DNA of 64,000 nucleotides from contig NZ_SCMR01000002.1 in the NCBI RefSeq assembly GCF_005502885.1, positions 1 to 64,000 on the forward strand, given 5' to 3'. The stretch is from Microbacterium sp. 2FI. Its GTDB lineage: Bacteria; Actinomycetota; Actinomycetes; Actinomycetales; Microbacteriaceae. The notes below the pieces were generated by a model. The model did not search any database. It was not told the DNA's origin and was given only the letters and a program-made list of their open reading frames with translations. Below, piece after piece: positions 6,869-14,781 of this stretch (its first letter is position 1; every line of letters begins with the position of its first letter). Made by a program: the position numbers and the translations under genes.

Positions 6869-7405
6869 GTGGCCCGACATCCCGAGCATCGCGCCGGCCG
6901 CGCGCCGTCCGTCGTCCGCGCCTCGCGCGCGCTTCGATCAGTCGTCCTCCTCACCGCCGCGACGATCATGTTGGCGGGTTGCACGCAGCCCCGACCCGTC
7001 GACCCGACCCCGGCTCCGACCGGTTCTTCGGCCGCGCCGTCACCCAGTGCGACACCGACGACCGACCCCGAGCCGGTCCTCGTCCCCGACGGCACCGCAG
7101 ACGAGAACCTGCCCCTGTTCGCCGCCGTGACGGCAGACGTCTGGGCGACTTCCGACCAGGGTTCGGGCCGCGCCTACGTGGACGCGCTCGCGGCGGCGGG
7201 ATTCGACAAGGCCACGATGGAGGTCACGCGTGACGTCTCCACCGTCGGCAACCCCGCTGAGAGCATCCAGTTCTCGGTGCGCTGGGGCGACCAATGCCTC
7301 ATCGGCCAGGTAGGCCCGTCGACAGGCGATCCGGTCGCCGTCGTGGTTCCGGTCCTCGCCGAGGGCACGTGCCTCGTCGGAGACACGCGGCCGATCGACT
7401 GGTGA
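6869..7405 (+). CDS. Secreted lipoprotein, DUF6993-like
   Basis: A 178-residue protein with an Arg-rich N-terminus, a hydrophobic stretch and lipobox LAGC (Cys at about residue 38), then a Pro/Thr/Ser-rich linker and a small C-terminal domain with two cysteines (DQCLIGQ, GTCLVGD) that could form a disulfide. Predicted to be lipid-anchored on the outer face of the membrane. Function unknown. The GTG at 6869 follows TAGACT (6857-6862) by six bases, so the mRNA is probably leaderless. Confidence 0.8.
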   Translation: MARHPEHRAGRAPSVVRASRALRSVVLLTAATIMLAGCTQPRPVDPTPAPTGSSAAPSPSATPTTDPEPVLVPDGTADENLPLFAAVTADVWATSDQGSGRAYVDALAAAGFDKATMEVTRDVSTVGNPAESIQFSVRWGDQCLIGQVGPSTGDPVAVVVPVLAEGTCLVGDTRPIDW

Positions 7406-7510
7406 GGCGCGTGCCGGTCAGTCCGGCGGATTCCGTCCGGGCAGGAGGCATCGTCGCGGCCGGTAGGCTGGGACGCTGACGTCCGGAAGTCAAGGAGAGC
7501 AGAACCCCGC

Positions 7511-9190
7511 ATGGCTGAGTACATCTACTCGATGGTCCGCGCCCGCAAGGCCGTCGGAGACAAGCTGATCCTCGACGACGTGACGATGGCGTTCCTGCCC
7601 GGCGCGAAGATCGGCATGGTCGGTCCGAACGGCGCCGGCAAGTCCACGATCCTGAAGATCATGGCGGGGATGGACACCCCTTCCAACGGTGAGGCGAAGC
7701 TGTCTCCCGGCTTCACCGTCGGCATCCTCATGCAGGAGCCCGTGCTCGACGAGTCCAAGACCGTCCTCGAGAACATCGAGGAGGGCGTGGCCATCAAGGC
7801 CAAGGTCGACCGCTTCAACGAGATCTCGGCCCTGATGTCCGACCCCGACGCCGACTTCGACGCGCTGCTGGCTGAGATGGGCGCGCTGCAGGAGGAGATC
7901 GACGCCGCGGACGCCTGGGATCTCGACTCGCAGCTCGAACAGGCTATGGACGCCCTGCGCACGCCCCCGGGCGACGCTTCGGTCTCGAACCTCTCCGGCG
8001 GTGAGAAGCGCCGAGTCGCCCTGGCGAAACTGCTCCTGCAGAAGCCCGACCTGCTCCTCCTCGACGAGCCCACGAACCACCTCGACGCCGAGAGCGTGCT
8101 CTGGCTCGAGCAGCACCTGCAGAAGTACCCCGGCGCGGTGATCGCGATCACCCACGACCGGTACTTCCTCGACAACGTCGCCGAGTGGATCGCGGAGGTC
8201 GACCGCGGCCGACTCATCGGCTACGAAGGCAACTACTCGACCTATCTCGAGAAGAAGGGCGAGCGCCTCGCCATCCAGGGCAAGAAGGACGCGAAACTCG
8301 CCAAGCGCCTCGCCGAAGAACTCGAGTGGGTCCGCTCCAACGCGAAGGGACGCCAGGCGAAGTCCAAGGCGCGTCTCGCCCGCTACGAGGAGATGGCTTC
8401 TGAGGCCGACCGCACGCGCAAGCTCGACTTCGAGGAGATCACCATTCCGCCGGGGCCGCGCCTCGGCAGCATCGTGATCGAGGCCAAGAAGCTGCAGAAG
8501 GGCTTCGACGGCCGCTCGCTCATCGACGGACTGACCTTCAGCCTCCCGCCGAACGGCATCGTCGGCGTGATCGGCCCGAACGGCGTCGGCAAGACCACGC
8601 TCTTCAAGACGATCGTCGGGCTCGAGCCCCTCGACGGCGGCGATCTCAAGATCGGCGAGACGGTCAAGATCAGCTACGTCGACCAGTCCCGCGCGAACAT
8701 CGACCCGAACAAGACGCTGTGGGAGGTCGTCTCGGACGGCCTCGACATCATCACGGTCGGCAAGATCGAGATCCCCTCGCGCGCCTACGTGTCGAAGTTC
8801 GGCTTCAAGGGACCCGACCAGCAGAAGAAGGCGGGCGTCCTCTCGGGCGGCGAGCGCAACCGTCTCAACCTCGCCCTCACGCTCAAGGAGGGCGGCAACC
8901 TGCTGCTCCTCGATGAGCCGACGAACGACCTCGACGTCGAGACGCTCTCGTCGCTCGAGAACGCGCTGCTCGAGTTCCCCGGCTGCGCCGTCGTCATCAC
9001 CCACGACCGGTGGTTCCTCGACCGCATCGCGACGCACATCCTCGCCTACGAGGGCACCGACGAGAACCCCGACCGGTGGTACTGGTTCGAGGGCAACTTC
9101 GAGGCGTACGAGGAGAACAAGATCGAGCGCCTCGGCCCCGACGCGGCCAAGCCCCACCGCTCGGCGTACCGCAAGCTCACGCGTGACTGA
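7511..9190 (+). CDS. ettA: Energy-dependent translational throttle protein EttA (ABC-F)
   Basis: A 559-residue soluble ABC-F ATPase. First domain: Walker A GPNGAGKST (38-46), signature LSGGEKRR (161-168), Walker B LLLLDEPTNHLD. A charged linker (about 245-305, EWVRSNAKGRQAKSKARL) is the P-site tRNA-interaction motif. Second domain: GPNGVGKTT (about 354-362) and LSGGERNR. It binds the ribosomal E site and gates the first elongation cycles according to ATP/ADP. An AAGGAG site precedes ATG 7511; TAGGCT about 50 bases upstream is a plausible -10 box. Confidence 0.95.
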   Translation: MAEYIYSMVRARKAVGDKLILDDVTMAFLPGAKIGMVGPNGAGKSTILKIMAGMDTPSNGEAKLSPGFTVGILMQEPVLDESKTVLENIEEGVAIKAKVDRFNEISALMSDPDADFDALLAEMGALQEEIDAADAWDLDSQLEQAMDALRTPPGDASVSNLSGGEKRRVALAKLLLQKPDLLLLDEPTNHLDAESVLWLEQHLQKYPGAVIAITHDRYFLDNVAEWIAEVDRGRLIGYEGNYSTYLEKKGERLAIQGKKDAKLAKRLAEELEWVRSNAKGRQAKSKARLARYEEMASEADRTRKLDFEEITIPPGPRLGSIVIEAKKLQKGFDGRSLIDGLTFSLPPNGIVGVIGPNGVGKTTLFKTIVGLEPLDGGDLKIGETVKISYVDQSRANIDPNKTLWEVVSDGLDIITVGKIEIPSRAYVSKFGFKGPDQQKKAGVLSGGERNRLNLALTLKEGGNLLLLDEPTNDLDVETLSSLENALLEFPGCAVVITHDRWFLDRIATHILAYEGTDENPDRWYWFEGNFEAYEENKIERLGPDAAKPHRSAYRKLTRD

Positions 9191-9743
9191 CGAGGCCGGT
9201 GCGCCTCCGTCCTCCGGGCGCCGGCTGCACGTCCCCATCCATCTGCGCTGGGGGGACCTCGATGCGCTCGGGCATGTGAACAACACGTCGATGCTCAAGC
9301 TGCTCGAGGAAGCACGCCTGCGTGCCTTCTGGCGCCCGGAGGACGGATCGGATGCCGCGCCCACGGCGGTATTCGACATGTCGGTGCTCGAAGGCGGCGG
9401 CACCCGAGCGACGCTGGTTGCGCGGCAGGAGATCGAGTACCTCCGGCCGGTGCCCTACGGACAGCGGCCGCTGGACGTGCAGCTGTGGGTGGGCGCCATC
9501 GGCGGGTCGAGCGTTGAGGTCTGCTACGAGGTCTTCAGCGCTGAATCGGGCTCCGCCCCAAACCCCCGGCTTGATGACGCGCGTCCGACTGGGGAGGAGC
9601 CGCAGGTGCTTTACGCGCGCGCGTCCGCTGTCGTGGTCCTCGTCGACACCGCCACGGGCAGGCCCACCCGATGGCGAGCCGCGGAGCGCGAGGCGTGGGC
9701 GCCGTACGTGGGCGAGTCGATCGTCTACGCCAAGAGGCGCTGA
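9183..9743 (+). CDS. Acyl-CoA thioesterase, hotdog fold (4-HBT type)
   Basis: A 186-residue protein with the 4-hydroxybenzoyl-CoA thioesterase signature: LRWGDLDALGHVNNTSMLKLLEEAR, containing the catalytic Asp of the D-x-hydrophobic-GHVNN motif. It hydrolyses acyl-CoA thioesters; substrate length cannot be told. The GTG start at 9183 overlaps the ettA stop (GTGACTGA), so it is translated from the ettA message. Convergent with tesB seven bases downstream. Confidence 0.85.
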   Translation: MTDEAGAPPSSGRRLHVPIHLRWGDLDALGHVNNTSMLKLLEEARLRAFWRPEDGSDAAPTAVFDMSVLEGGGTRATLVARQEIEYLRPVPYGQRPLDVQLWVGAIGGSSVEVCYEVFSAESGSAPNPRLDDARPTGEEPQVLYARASAVVVLVDTATGRPTRWRAAEREAWAPYVGESIVYAKRR

Positions 9744-9750
9744 GCGGGTC

Positions 9751-10674
9751 TCAGCCCGTCGATGCGTCCGGTTCGGGAATCCGCACCATCACCTCCTGCG
9801 CGACGCTCGCCAGCAGTGCTCCGTCGGCGCTGTAGATGCGTCCGGTGGCGAGCCCGCGGCCGCCACGCGCGCTCGGCGACTCCTGGGCGTACAGCATCCA
9901 TTCGTCGGCACGCCCGGCGCGATGCCACCACATCGCGTGGTCGAGGCTCGCGACCTTCAGCCCCCGCGTCGCCCACGCGATGCCGTGCGCACGCAGGATC
10001 GACTCCTGGATGGTGAGGTCCGAGAGGTACGCCAGCGCCGCGCGATGGATGGCCGGAGTGTCGGGGATCGGGCGGCGGACCTTCACCCACACGGCCTGGC
10101 TCGGGCGCCGCTCGCCGTCGACGGTGAGGTAGATCGGTGAGGGGACGTGCCGCAGCTCCACCGGTCGATCGGTGAACATCCGCTTCGACATCGGGTGCAG
10201 ACCCTTGAGGTGCGACTCGATGTCGGGCAGCTCGTCGGGCCCCGGGATGCCGTCCGGATACGGCGCCTGGTGCTCCACGCCGGGGCCTTCATCCTGGAAC
10301 GACGCGATCATCGAGAAGATCGGGACGCCCTCCTGGAACGCCTGGGTGCGCCGCGTCGAGAACGACCGGCCGTCATGGATCCGATCGACGGCGAACGTGA
10401 TGCCGCTCGAGGCGTCGCCGGGTCTCAGGAAGTACCCGTGCATGGAGTGCACCGTGCGCCCCTCGGAGATCGTCCGCTCTGCCGCGATGATCGACTGTGC
10501 GAGCACCTGACCGCCGAACACACGGCCGAGGGGCATCGACTGCGAGACGCCGGTGAAGATGTCCTCCGTCGTTCGCGCGTCCGAGGCGGCGAGATCGAGA
10601 ACCGCGAGCATCGAGGCGACCGGATCGGGGTCGGGGACGAAGTCGACGGCTGCGGACTGGGGGACATCTGTCAC
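9751..10674 (-). CDS. tesB: Acyl-CoA thioesterase II
   Basis: A 307-residue double-hotdog thioesterase. Typical landmarks are RVFGGQVLAQSIIAA and MHGYFLRPGD in the first domain, RTQAFQEG, then VASLDHAMWWHR in the second, where the catalytic Asp of the Asp-Gln-Thr triad lies. Length matches TesB (about 290). It hydrolyses medium- to long-chain acyl-CoA in the cytoplasm. GTG start at 10674. It faces the other thioesterase gene, with only seven bases between the stops. Confidence 0.93.
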   Translation of the reverse strand: MTDVPQSAAVDFVPDPDPVASMLAVLDLAASDARTTEDIFTGVSQSMPLGRVFGGQVLAQSIIAAERTISEGRTVHSMHGYFLRPGDASSGITFAVDRIHDGRSFSTRRTQAFQEGVPIFSMIASFQDEGPGVEHQAPYPDGIPGPDELPDIESHLKGLHPMSKRMFTDRPVELRHVPSPIYLTVDGERRPSQAVWVKVRRPIPDTPAIHRAALAYLSDLTIQESILRAHGIAWATRGLKVASLDHAMWWHRAGRADEWMLYAQESPSARGGRGLATGRIYSADGALLASVAQEVMVRIPEPDASTG

Positions 10675-10729
10675 GGAGTCTCCGTCTCGGCGAGAGGGGC
10701 GGGCCGACGATGGGCGCGCGTTCGCTTGG

Positions 10730-10735
10730 TAGTTT
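10730..10735 (+). promoter_or_regulatory. -10 box TAGTTT of the 10743 gene
   Basis: Seven bases before ATG 10743; leaderless layout. The start codon itself sits in a GGATGC word. Confidence 0.5.
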
Positions 10736-10742
10736 AGGGCGG

Positions 10743-11429
10743 ATGCCGCACCGCCTGATCTTCTCCGACGCCCATGCCGCCGCCGACGCGCTCACATTCG
10801 CGGGGCGCACCCGATCCCTCGGTGACGGGGCGATTCGTCTGCGCGCCGCCGACGGCGTGCTGGTGATGACCTCGGCACCGCTGGCCCCCCGTGGGCTCTT
10901 CGACGCCACCCCGACGGTCATCGGGATGCGGGTGCTCCCGGTCGATCCCGAACTCGTCTGCGATCTCATCGTCGACGCCACCCTGCTGTCTGCGTCATCG
11001 GACGACGCCAGCGCGCTCGAGCTGCCCGAGTCGGCTCTCACCGCCGCCTGGGCGGGTGTCACGGCCCCGCGTGAGGGATGGACGGCCGAGCCCGGTATCG
11101 CCGCGTCGACCCTCGCCGCCCGCGCGCAGTGGGGAATCGCCGCGGTGGCCGAGGCGCTGCCGCAGGACCCCGGGGAGGACGCGGTGCGCACGGTGCGGGC
11201 AGCCGTGTGGGGAGTCCCCGACGAGGAGCTCAACGGCCTCCCGCTCGGCGCGGCTTTCGCAGCCTTCGCCCTCGGATTCATCGCCGGTGAAGAGGAGGCA
11301 CGCGTACGCACGGCCGGCCCCTGGACGCGCCTGACGCTCGATCGCGGGCATGTGCTCGTACGCGGCCCGGTACGCGTCGGCATGACCGGCGTGCGCGCAA
11401 CCGGCACGGCACCCGCGCCCACCTCATAG
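10743..11429 (+). CDS. Conserved hypothetical protein (actinobacterial)
   Basis: A 228-residue soluble protein, Ala-rich, with no signal peptide and no recognised catalytic motif (MPHRLIFSDAHAAADALTFAGRTRSL at the N-terminus). Function not recognised; similar unannotated proteins are common in Microbacterium. ATG 10743 is chosen because TAGTTT (10730-10735) sits seven bases before it, giving a leaderless mRNA. Convergent with the flavin dehydrogenase, 16 bases apart. Confidence 0.65.
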   Translation: MPHRLIFSDAHAAADALTFAGRTRSLGDGAIRLRAADGVLVMTSAPLAPRGLFDATPTVIGMRVLPVDPELVCDLIVDATLLSASSDDASALELPESALTAAWAGVTAPREGWTAEPGIAASTLAARAQWGIAAVAEALPQDPGEDAVRTVRAAVWGVPDEELNGLPLGAAFAAFALGFIAGEEEARVRTAGPWTRLTLDRGHVLVRGPVRVGMTGVRATGTAPAPTS

Positions 11430-11445
11430 CGCCCCGCGCCCAGCC

Positions 11446-13110
11446 TCAGACCGCGGCGGCCGCAGCCCGCCCGGCAGCGCGGCCCGAGAACAGGCAGCCG
11501 CCGACGAAAGTGCCCTCGAGAGCGCGATAGCCGTGCACGCCGCCCCCGCCGAAGCCGGCGGCCTCGCCTGCGGCGTACAGCCCCGGCACGGGTTCGCCAC
11601 CGGGCGCAAGAGCGCGCGACGACAGGTCGGTCTCGATACCGCCGAGCGACTTGCGAGTGAGGACGTGCAGCTTCACCGCGATGAGGGGGCCCGACGCAGG
11701 ATCGAGGATGCGGTGCGGTGAGGCCGTGCGGATGAGGCGGTCGCCGCGATAGGCGCGAGCCGAGCGCAGCATCGCGATCTGCGCGTCTTTGGTGAAGTCG
11801 TTGTCGATCTCACGATCGCGGGCTTCGATCTCGAGCCGGACGCGTTCGGCGTCGAGAGCCTCACCCCCCGGAAGCGCCCGCATGCCAGCGATGAGGTCGT
11901 CGAGGTTGTCGCGTACGACGAAGTCGGCGCCGTTGTCCATGAACGCCTGGACCGGCGCCGCGGCGCCCTTGCCCAGGCGCGACTTCATCAGCAGCCGCAC
12001 GTCCTTGCCGGTCAGGTCGGGGTTCTGCTCGCTTCCCGAGAGTGTGAACTCCTTCTCGATGATCTGCTGCGACAACACGAACCAGGAGTGATCGTGGCCG
12101 GTGGCGCGCAGGTGCGCGAGAGTGCCGAGCGTGTCGAAACCGGGGAACAGCGGCACCGGCAGACGGATGCCTGTCGCGTCAAGCCAGACCGACGAGGGGC
12201 CGGGCAGGATGCGGATGCCGTGATCGGGCCAGATCGGATCCCAGTTCTGGATGCCCTCGACGTAGTGCCACATGCGGTCGCGGTTGATCAGACGTGCGCC
12301 GGCATCCTCGGTGACGGCGAGCATCGACCCGTCGACGTAGGCAGGGACGCCCGTGACCATCGTCTGGGGCGGCGTCCCGAGTCGCGCCGGCCAGTTCTGG
12401 CGCACGAGGTCGTGGTTCCCGCCGATACCGCCCGACGAGACGATGGTCGCGCCCGCGGTGATCTCGAACGACCCCACGACCTCGCGCGACGAGGCGTAGC
12501 CGCGCGCGGACCCGGACGGCGCGAGGATGTCGCCGCTCGCGCCGGTGACCGCGCCGCCGGTGAGCGTCAGCGCGCTCACGCGATGCCGCGGCAGGATCGT
12601 GACGCGCCCGTGCGCCTCGCCGGCCTCGACCGCGGCCTGGAAAGGTGCGACGAGGCCGGGACCCGTGCCCCACGTGATGTGGAAGCGCGGGACCGAGTTG
12701 CCGGGCCCGAGTGCGGTGTAGCCGCCGCGCTCTGCCCAACCGACGACGGGGAAGAACCCGACGCCCTTCTCGCGGAGCCACGAGCGCTTCTCGCCGTGCG
12801 CGAACTGCAGATACGCCTCGGCCCACTGCCGCGGCCACGCGTCTTCTTCGCGGTCGAAGCCGGCGGTGCCGAACCAGTCCTGCCGCGCGAGTTCGAGCGA
12901 GTCCTTGATGCCGAAGCGGCGCTGTTCGGGGGAGTCGATGAAGAACAATCCGCCGAACGACCACCACGCCTGACCGCCGAGGTTCGTGCGCGGCTCCTGG
13001 TCGACGATCACGACGCGCTTGCCCGCGGCGACCGCCTCGCTCGCGGCGACGAGACCGGCGAGGCCCCATCCGATGATGAGCACGTCGGCGGTGTGGGTGG
13101 CGGGGGGCAT
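11446..13110 (-). CDS. FAD-binding dehydrogenase (KstD/fumarate-reductase-like flavoprotein)
   Basis: A 554-residue flavoprotein. The N-terminus has a Rossmann dinucleotide site VLIIGWGLAGLVAA (GxGxxG at 14-19) and an acidic strand end (VIVDQE). The C-terminus has the second FAD contact, GLYAAGEAAGFGGGGVHGYRALEGTFVGGCLFSGRAAG. The architecture is that of 3-ketosteroid dehydrogenase-like / succinate dehydrogenase-type FAD_binding_2 proteins, as annotated in many actinobacteria; the physiological substrate is unknown. No steroid-catabolism genes are nearby, so a steroid role should not be assumed. Confidence 0.85.
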   Translation of the reverse strand: MPPATHTADVLIIGWGLAGLVAASEAVAAGKRVVIVDQEPRTNLGGQAWWSFGGLFFIDSPEQRRFGIKDSLELARQDWFGTAGFDREEDAWPRQWAEAYLQFAHGEKRSWLREKGVGFFPVVGWAERGGYTALGPGNSVPRFHITWGTGPGLVAPFQAAVEAGEAHGRVTILPRHRVSALTLTGGAVTGASGDILAPSGSARGYASSREVVGSFEITAGATIVSSGGIGGNHDLVRQNWPARLGTPPQTMVTGVPAYVDGSMLAVTEDAGARLINRDRMWHYVEGIQNWDPIWPDHGIRILPGPSSVWLDATGIRLPVPLFPGFDTLGTLAHLRATGHDHSWFVLSQQIIEKEFTLSGSEQNPDLTGKDVRLLMKSRLGKGAAAPVQAFMDNGADFVVRDNLDDLIAGMRALPGGEALDAERVRLEIEARDREIDNDFTKDAQIAMLRSARAYRGDRLIRTASPHRILDPASGPLIAVKLHVLTRKSLGGIETDLSSRALAPGGEPVPGLYAAGEAAGFGGGGVHGYRALEGTFVGGCLFSGRAAGRAAAAAV

Positions 13111-13149
13111 GTCGACTCCTTCGTCGAGAGGGGATGCTGCAGCTGGAGG

Positions 13150-13614
13150 TCAGTCGGCGGCGGACGCGCTCGGCGGCGGCGCCGTCACGGGGAGGCCGGG
13201 GCGTCCCGAGGACGCGGGCCCGATCCCGCTCGGCTCGAACGTGTTCACCATGGCGTGGGCGGCGCGCTGGAGATAGTTCCACAGCGTCGCCTCGTGCAGC
13301 GGCGGCAGTTCGAGCGCGTCCACAGCCGCGCGCATGTGCAGCAGCCAGCGGTCGCGAGCGTCGGGGTTGACGTGGAAGGAAGCGTGGCGCATGCGCAGCC
13401 GCGGGTGCCCGCGCTGATCGCTGTAGGTCGTCGGCCCGCCCCAGTACTGCTCAAGGAAGAGCGTCAGCCGCTCCCTGGCAGGGCCGAGGTCCTCTTCGGG
13501 ATACATCGGGCGCAGCACGTCATCGTCCGCCACGCCCCGGTAGAACTCGTCGACGAGTCGCACGAACGCGGCATGCCCGCCGATCTCGTCGTAGAAGCTC
13601 AGCGGCTCACTCAC
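13150..13614 (-). CDS. glbO: Truncated hemoglobin, group II (trHbO)
   Basis: A 154-residue protein with the group II truncated globin pattern: SFYDEIGGHAAFVRLVDEFYRGV, YWGGPTTYS, RLRMRHASFHV (proximal His of helix F), and a conserved Trp in helix G (LWNYLQRAA). It binds heme and O2/NO, protecting against nitrosative stress or supporting respiration. The C-terminal 30 residues are Pro/Ser/Ala-rich and beyond the fold. GTG 13614 overlaps the stop of the upstream channel gene by four bases, so the two are translationally coupled. Confidence 0.92.
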   Translation of the reverse strand: MSEPLSFYDEIGGHAAFVRLVDEFYRGVADDDVLRPMYPEEDLGPARERLTLFLEQYWGGPTTYSDQRGHPRLRMRHASFHVNPDARDRWLLHMRAAVDALELPPLHEATLWNYLQRAAHAMVNTFEPSGIGPASSGRPGLPVTAPPPSASAAD

Positions 13615-14714
13615 GACGAGCTCTCCTCCGGGCCATCGCCACTCGCCGTGCCGGGGTCCTTCTCCTTCGGCGCGGACTTCCCGGTGCGCTTCGGCTTCCA
13701 GACCGGTCGCTCGCCCAGGGGCTTCGCGACCGGGGTCGGCTTGGTCTTGGGCGGATTGGCGCCGCGCACGCGCTGCGCGCCCTCGAGTCCCGTCGGCATG
13801 ATCGTCGTCAGCGAGGGGAGCTGGATCCCCATCTCGTCGATCGCGTGCTTGAGACGCATGCGAAGCTCGCGGGCGACGTCGTCCTTCGCATTGGCACGGG
13901 TCTTCATCACGAGGCGGATGACCAGCGCGTCGCCCGAGATCGACTCGAGACCCCACACCTCAGGCTGCTCGAGGATGCGGGTTCGCCACTTCGGATCCTT
14001 CGCGAGCTCCTTCGCGGTGTCGAGCAGCGTGCGCTCGACCTCCTCGATGTCGGCGTCGACCGCGACGGCGAGGTCGATGATGACGCGCGACCAGCCCTGC
14101 GACAGGTTTCCGATCCGGGTGATCTCGCCGTTTCGGACGTACCAGAGTGTTCCGTTCACGTCACGCACGTGCGTGACACGCACGCTCACGTACTCGACGA
14201 TCCCCGACGCGAGGCCGAGGTCGACGACGTCGCCGATTCCGATCTGATCCTCGGCGACGATGAAGATCCCGTTGAGGACGTCCTTCACGATGTTCTGCGC
14301 GCCGAAGCCGAGACCGGCGCCGACGGCGGCCGTGAGGAGCGTGAGGGATCCGAGCGCGTTCGGCGCGATCACGTTGATGATGAGCAGGAGAGAGACCACG
14401 ACGATCGTCACGTTGACGATGTTGTGGAGGATCGATCCGAGCGTGCGCGTGCGCTGGACGAGTCGCACCGACGCGAGCGGCGAACGCTCGAGCGCCTGCG
14501 TGTCGTCGACATTCGCCTTCGACTTCGCGCCGTTGACGATGCGGCCGACGACGCGGGTGATCACGATGCCCAGGATCCACGCGAGGATGAGGGCGCCGAC
14601 GATGATGCCGGCGACGGTCGCGGACGCCCAGCCGACCCCGGCGAAGAACTCGCCGGCCCGCTCCCAGAAGGTCGGGGTCACCGGCTCGGTCGTATCCATA
14701 GCGAAGCTGATCAT
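13611..14714 (-). CDS. MscS-family mechanosensitive ion channel
   Basis: A 367-residue membrane protein with about three N-terminal helices, the pore-lining Gly/Ala-rich TM3 (LTLLTAAVGAGLGFGAQNIVKDVLNGIFI), then the cytoplasmic beta-domain (GDVVDLGLASGIVEYVSVRVTHVRDVNGTLWYVRNGEI) and a Lys/Pro-rich tail (KPKRTGKSAPKEKD). It opens on membrane tension during osmotic downshock. ATG 14714 is chosen because TAGGAT (14727-14722) lies seven bases upstream, giving a leaderless mRNA; GTG 14720 is too close to that box. Confidence 0.9.
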   Translation of the reverse strand: MISFAMDTTEPVTPTFWERAGEFFAGVGWASATVAGIIVGALILAWILGIVITRVVGRIVNGAKSKANVDDTQALERSPLASVRLVQRTRTLGSILHNIVNVTIVVVSLLLIINVIAPNALGSLTLLTAAVGAGLGFGAQNIVKDVLNGIFIVAEDQIGIGDVVDLGLASGIVEYVSVRVTHVRDVNGTLWYVRNGEITRIGNLSQGWSRVIIDLAVAVDADIEEVERTLLDTAKELAKDPKWRTRILEQPEVWGLESISGDALVIRLVMKTRANAKDDVARELRMRLKHAIDEMGIQLPSLTTIMPTGLEGAQRVRGANPPKTKPTPVAKPLGERPVWKPKRTGKSAPKEKDPGTASGDGPEESSS

Positions 14715-14732
14715 CGTCACGATCCTAATGAC

Positions 14733-14771
14733 GGATGCCTCGGCCGAACCTGCGTGTCGGCCGAGGCATCC
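14733..14771 (-). terminator. Hairpin terminator downstream of pepN
   Basis: GGATGCCTCGGCCGA (14733-14747) pairs perfectly with 14757-14771 around a 9-base loop. It lies 10 bases beyond the pepN stop on the minus strand and just before the mscS promoter. No long U-run follows, as is usual for actinobacterial terminators. The stem contains the GGATGC/GCATCC word that recurs across the window. Confidence 0.7.
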
Positions 14772-14781
14772 GCTCGTCGCC

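Noticed and set aside
11446..13110. Steroid-degrading 3-ketosteroid dehydrogenase
   Set aside because: The FAD_binding_2 architecture is clear, but no other steroid-catabolism gene is near and the family has many other members, so only the general class is reported.
12088..14247. 719-codon plus-strand frame over the flavin dehydrogenase, globin and MscS genes
   Set aside because: Antisense to three recognised genes and without any domain or ribosome-binding site.
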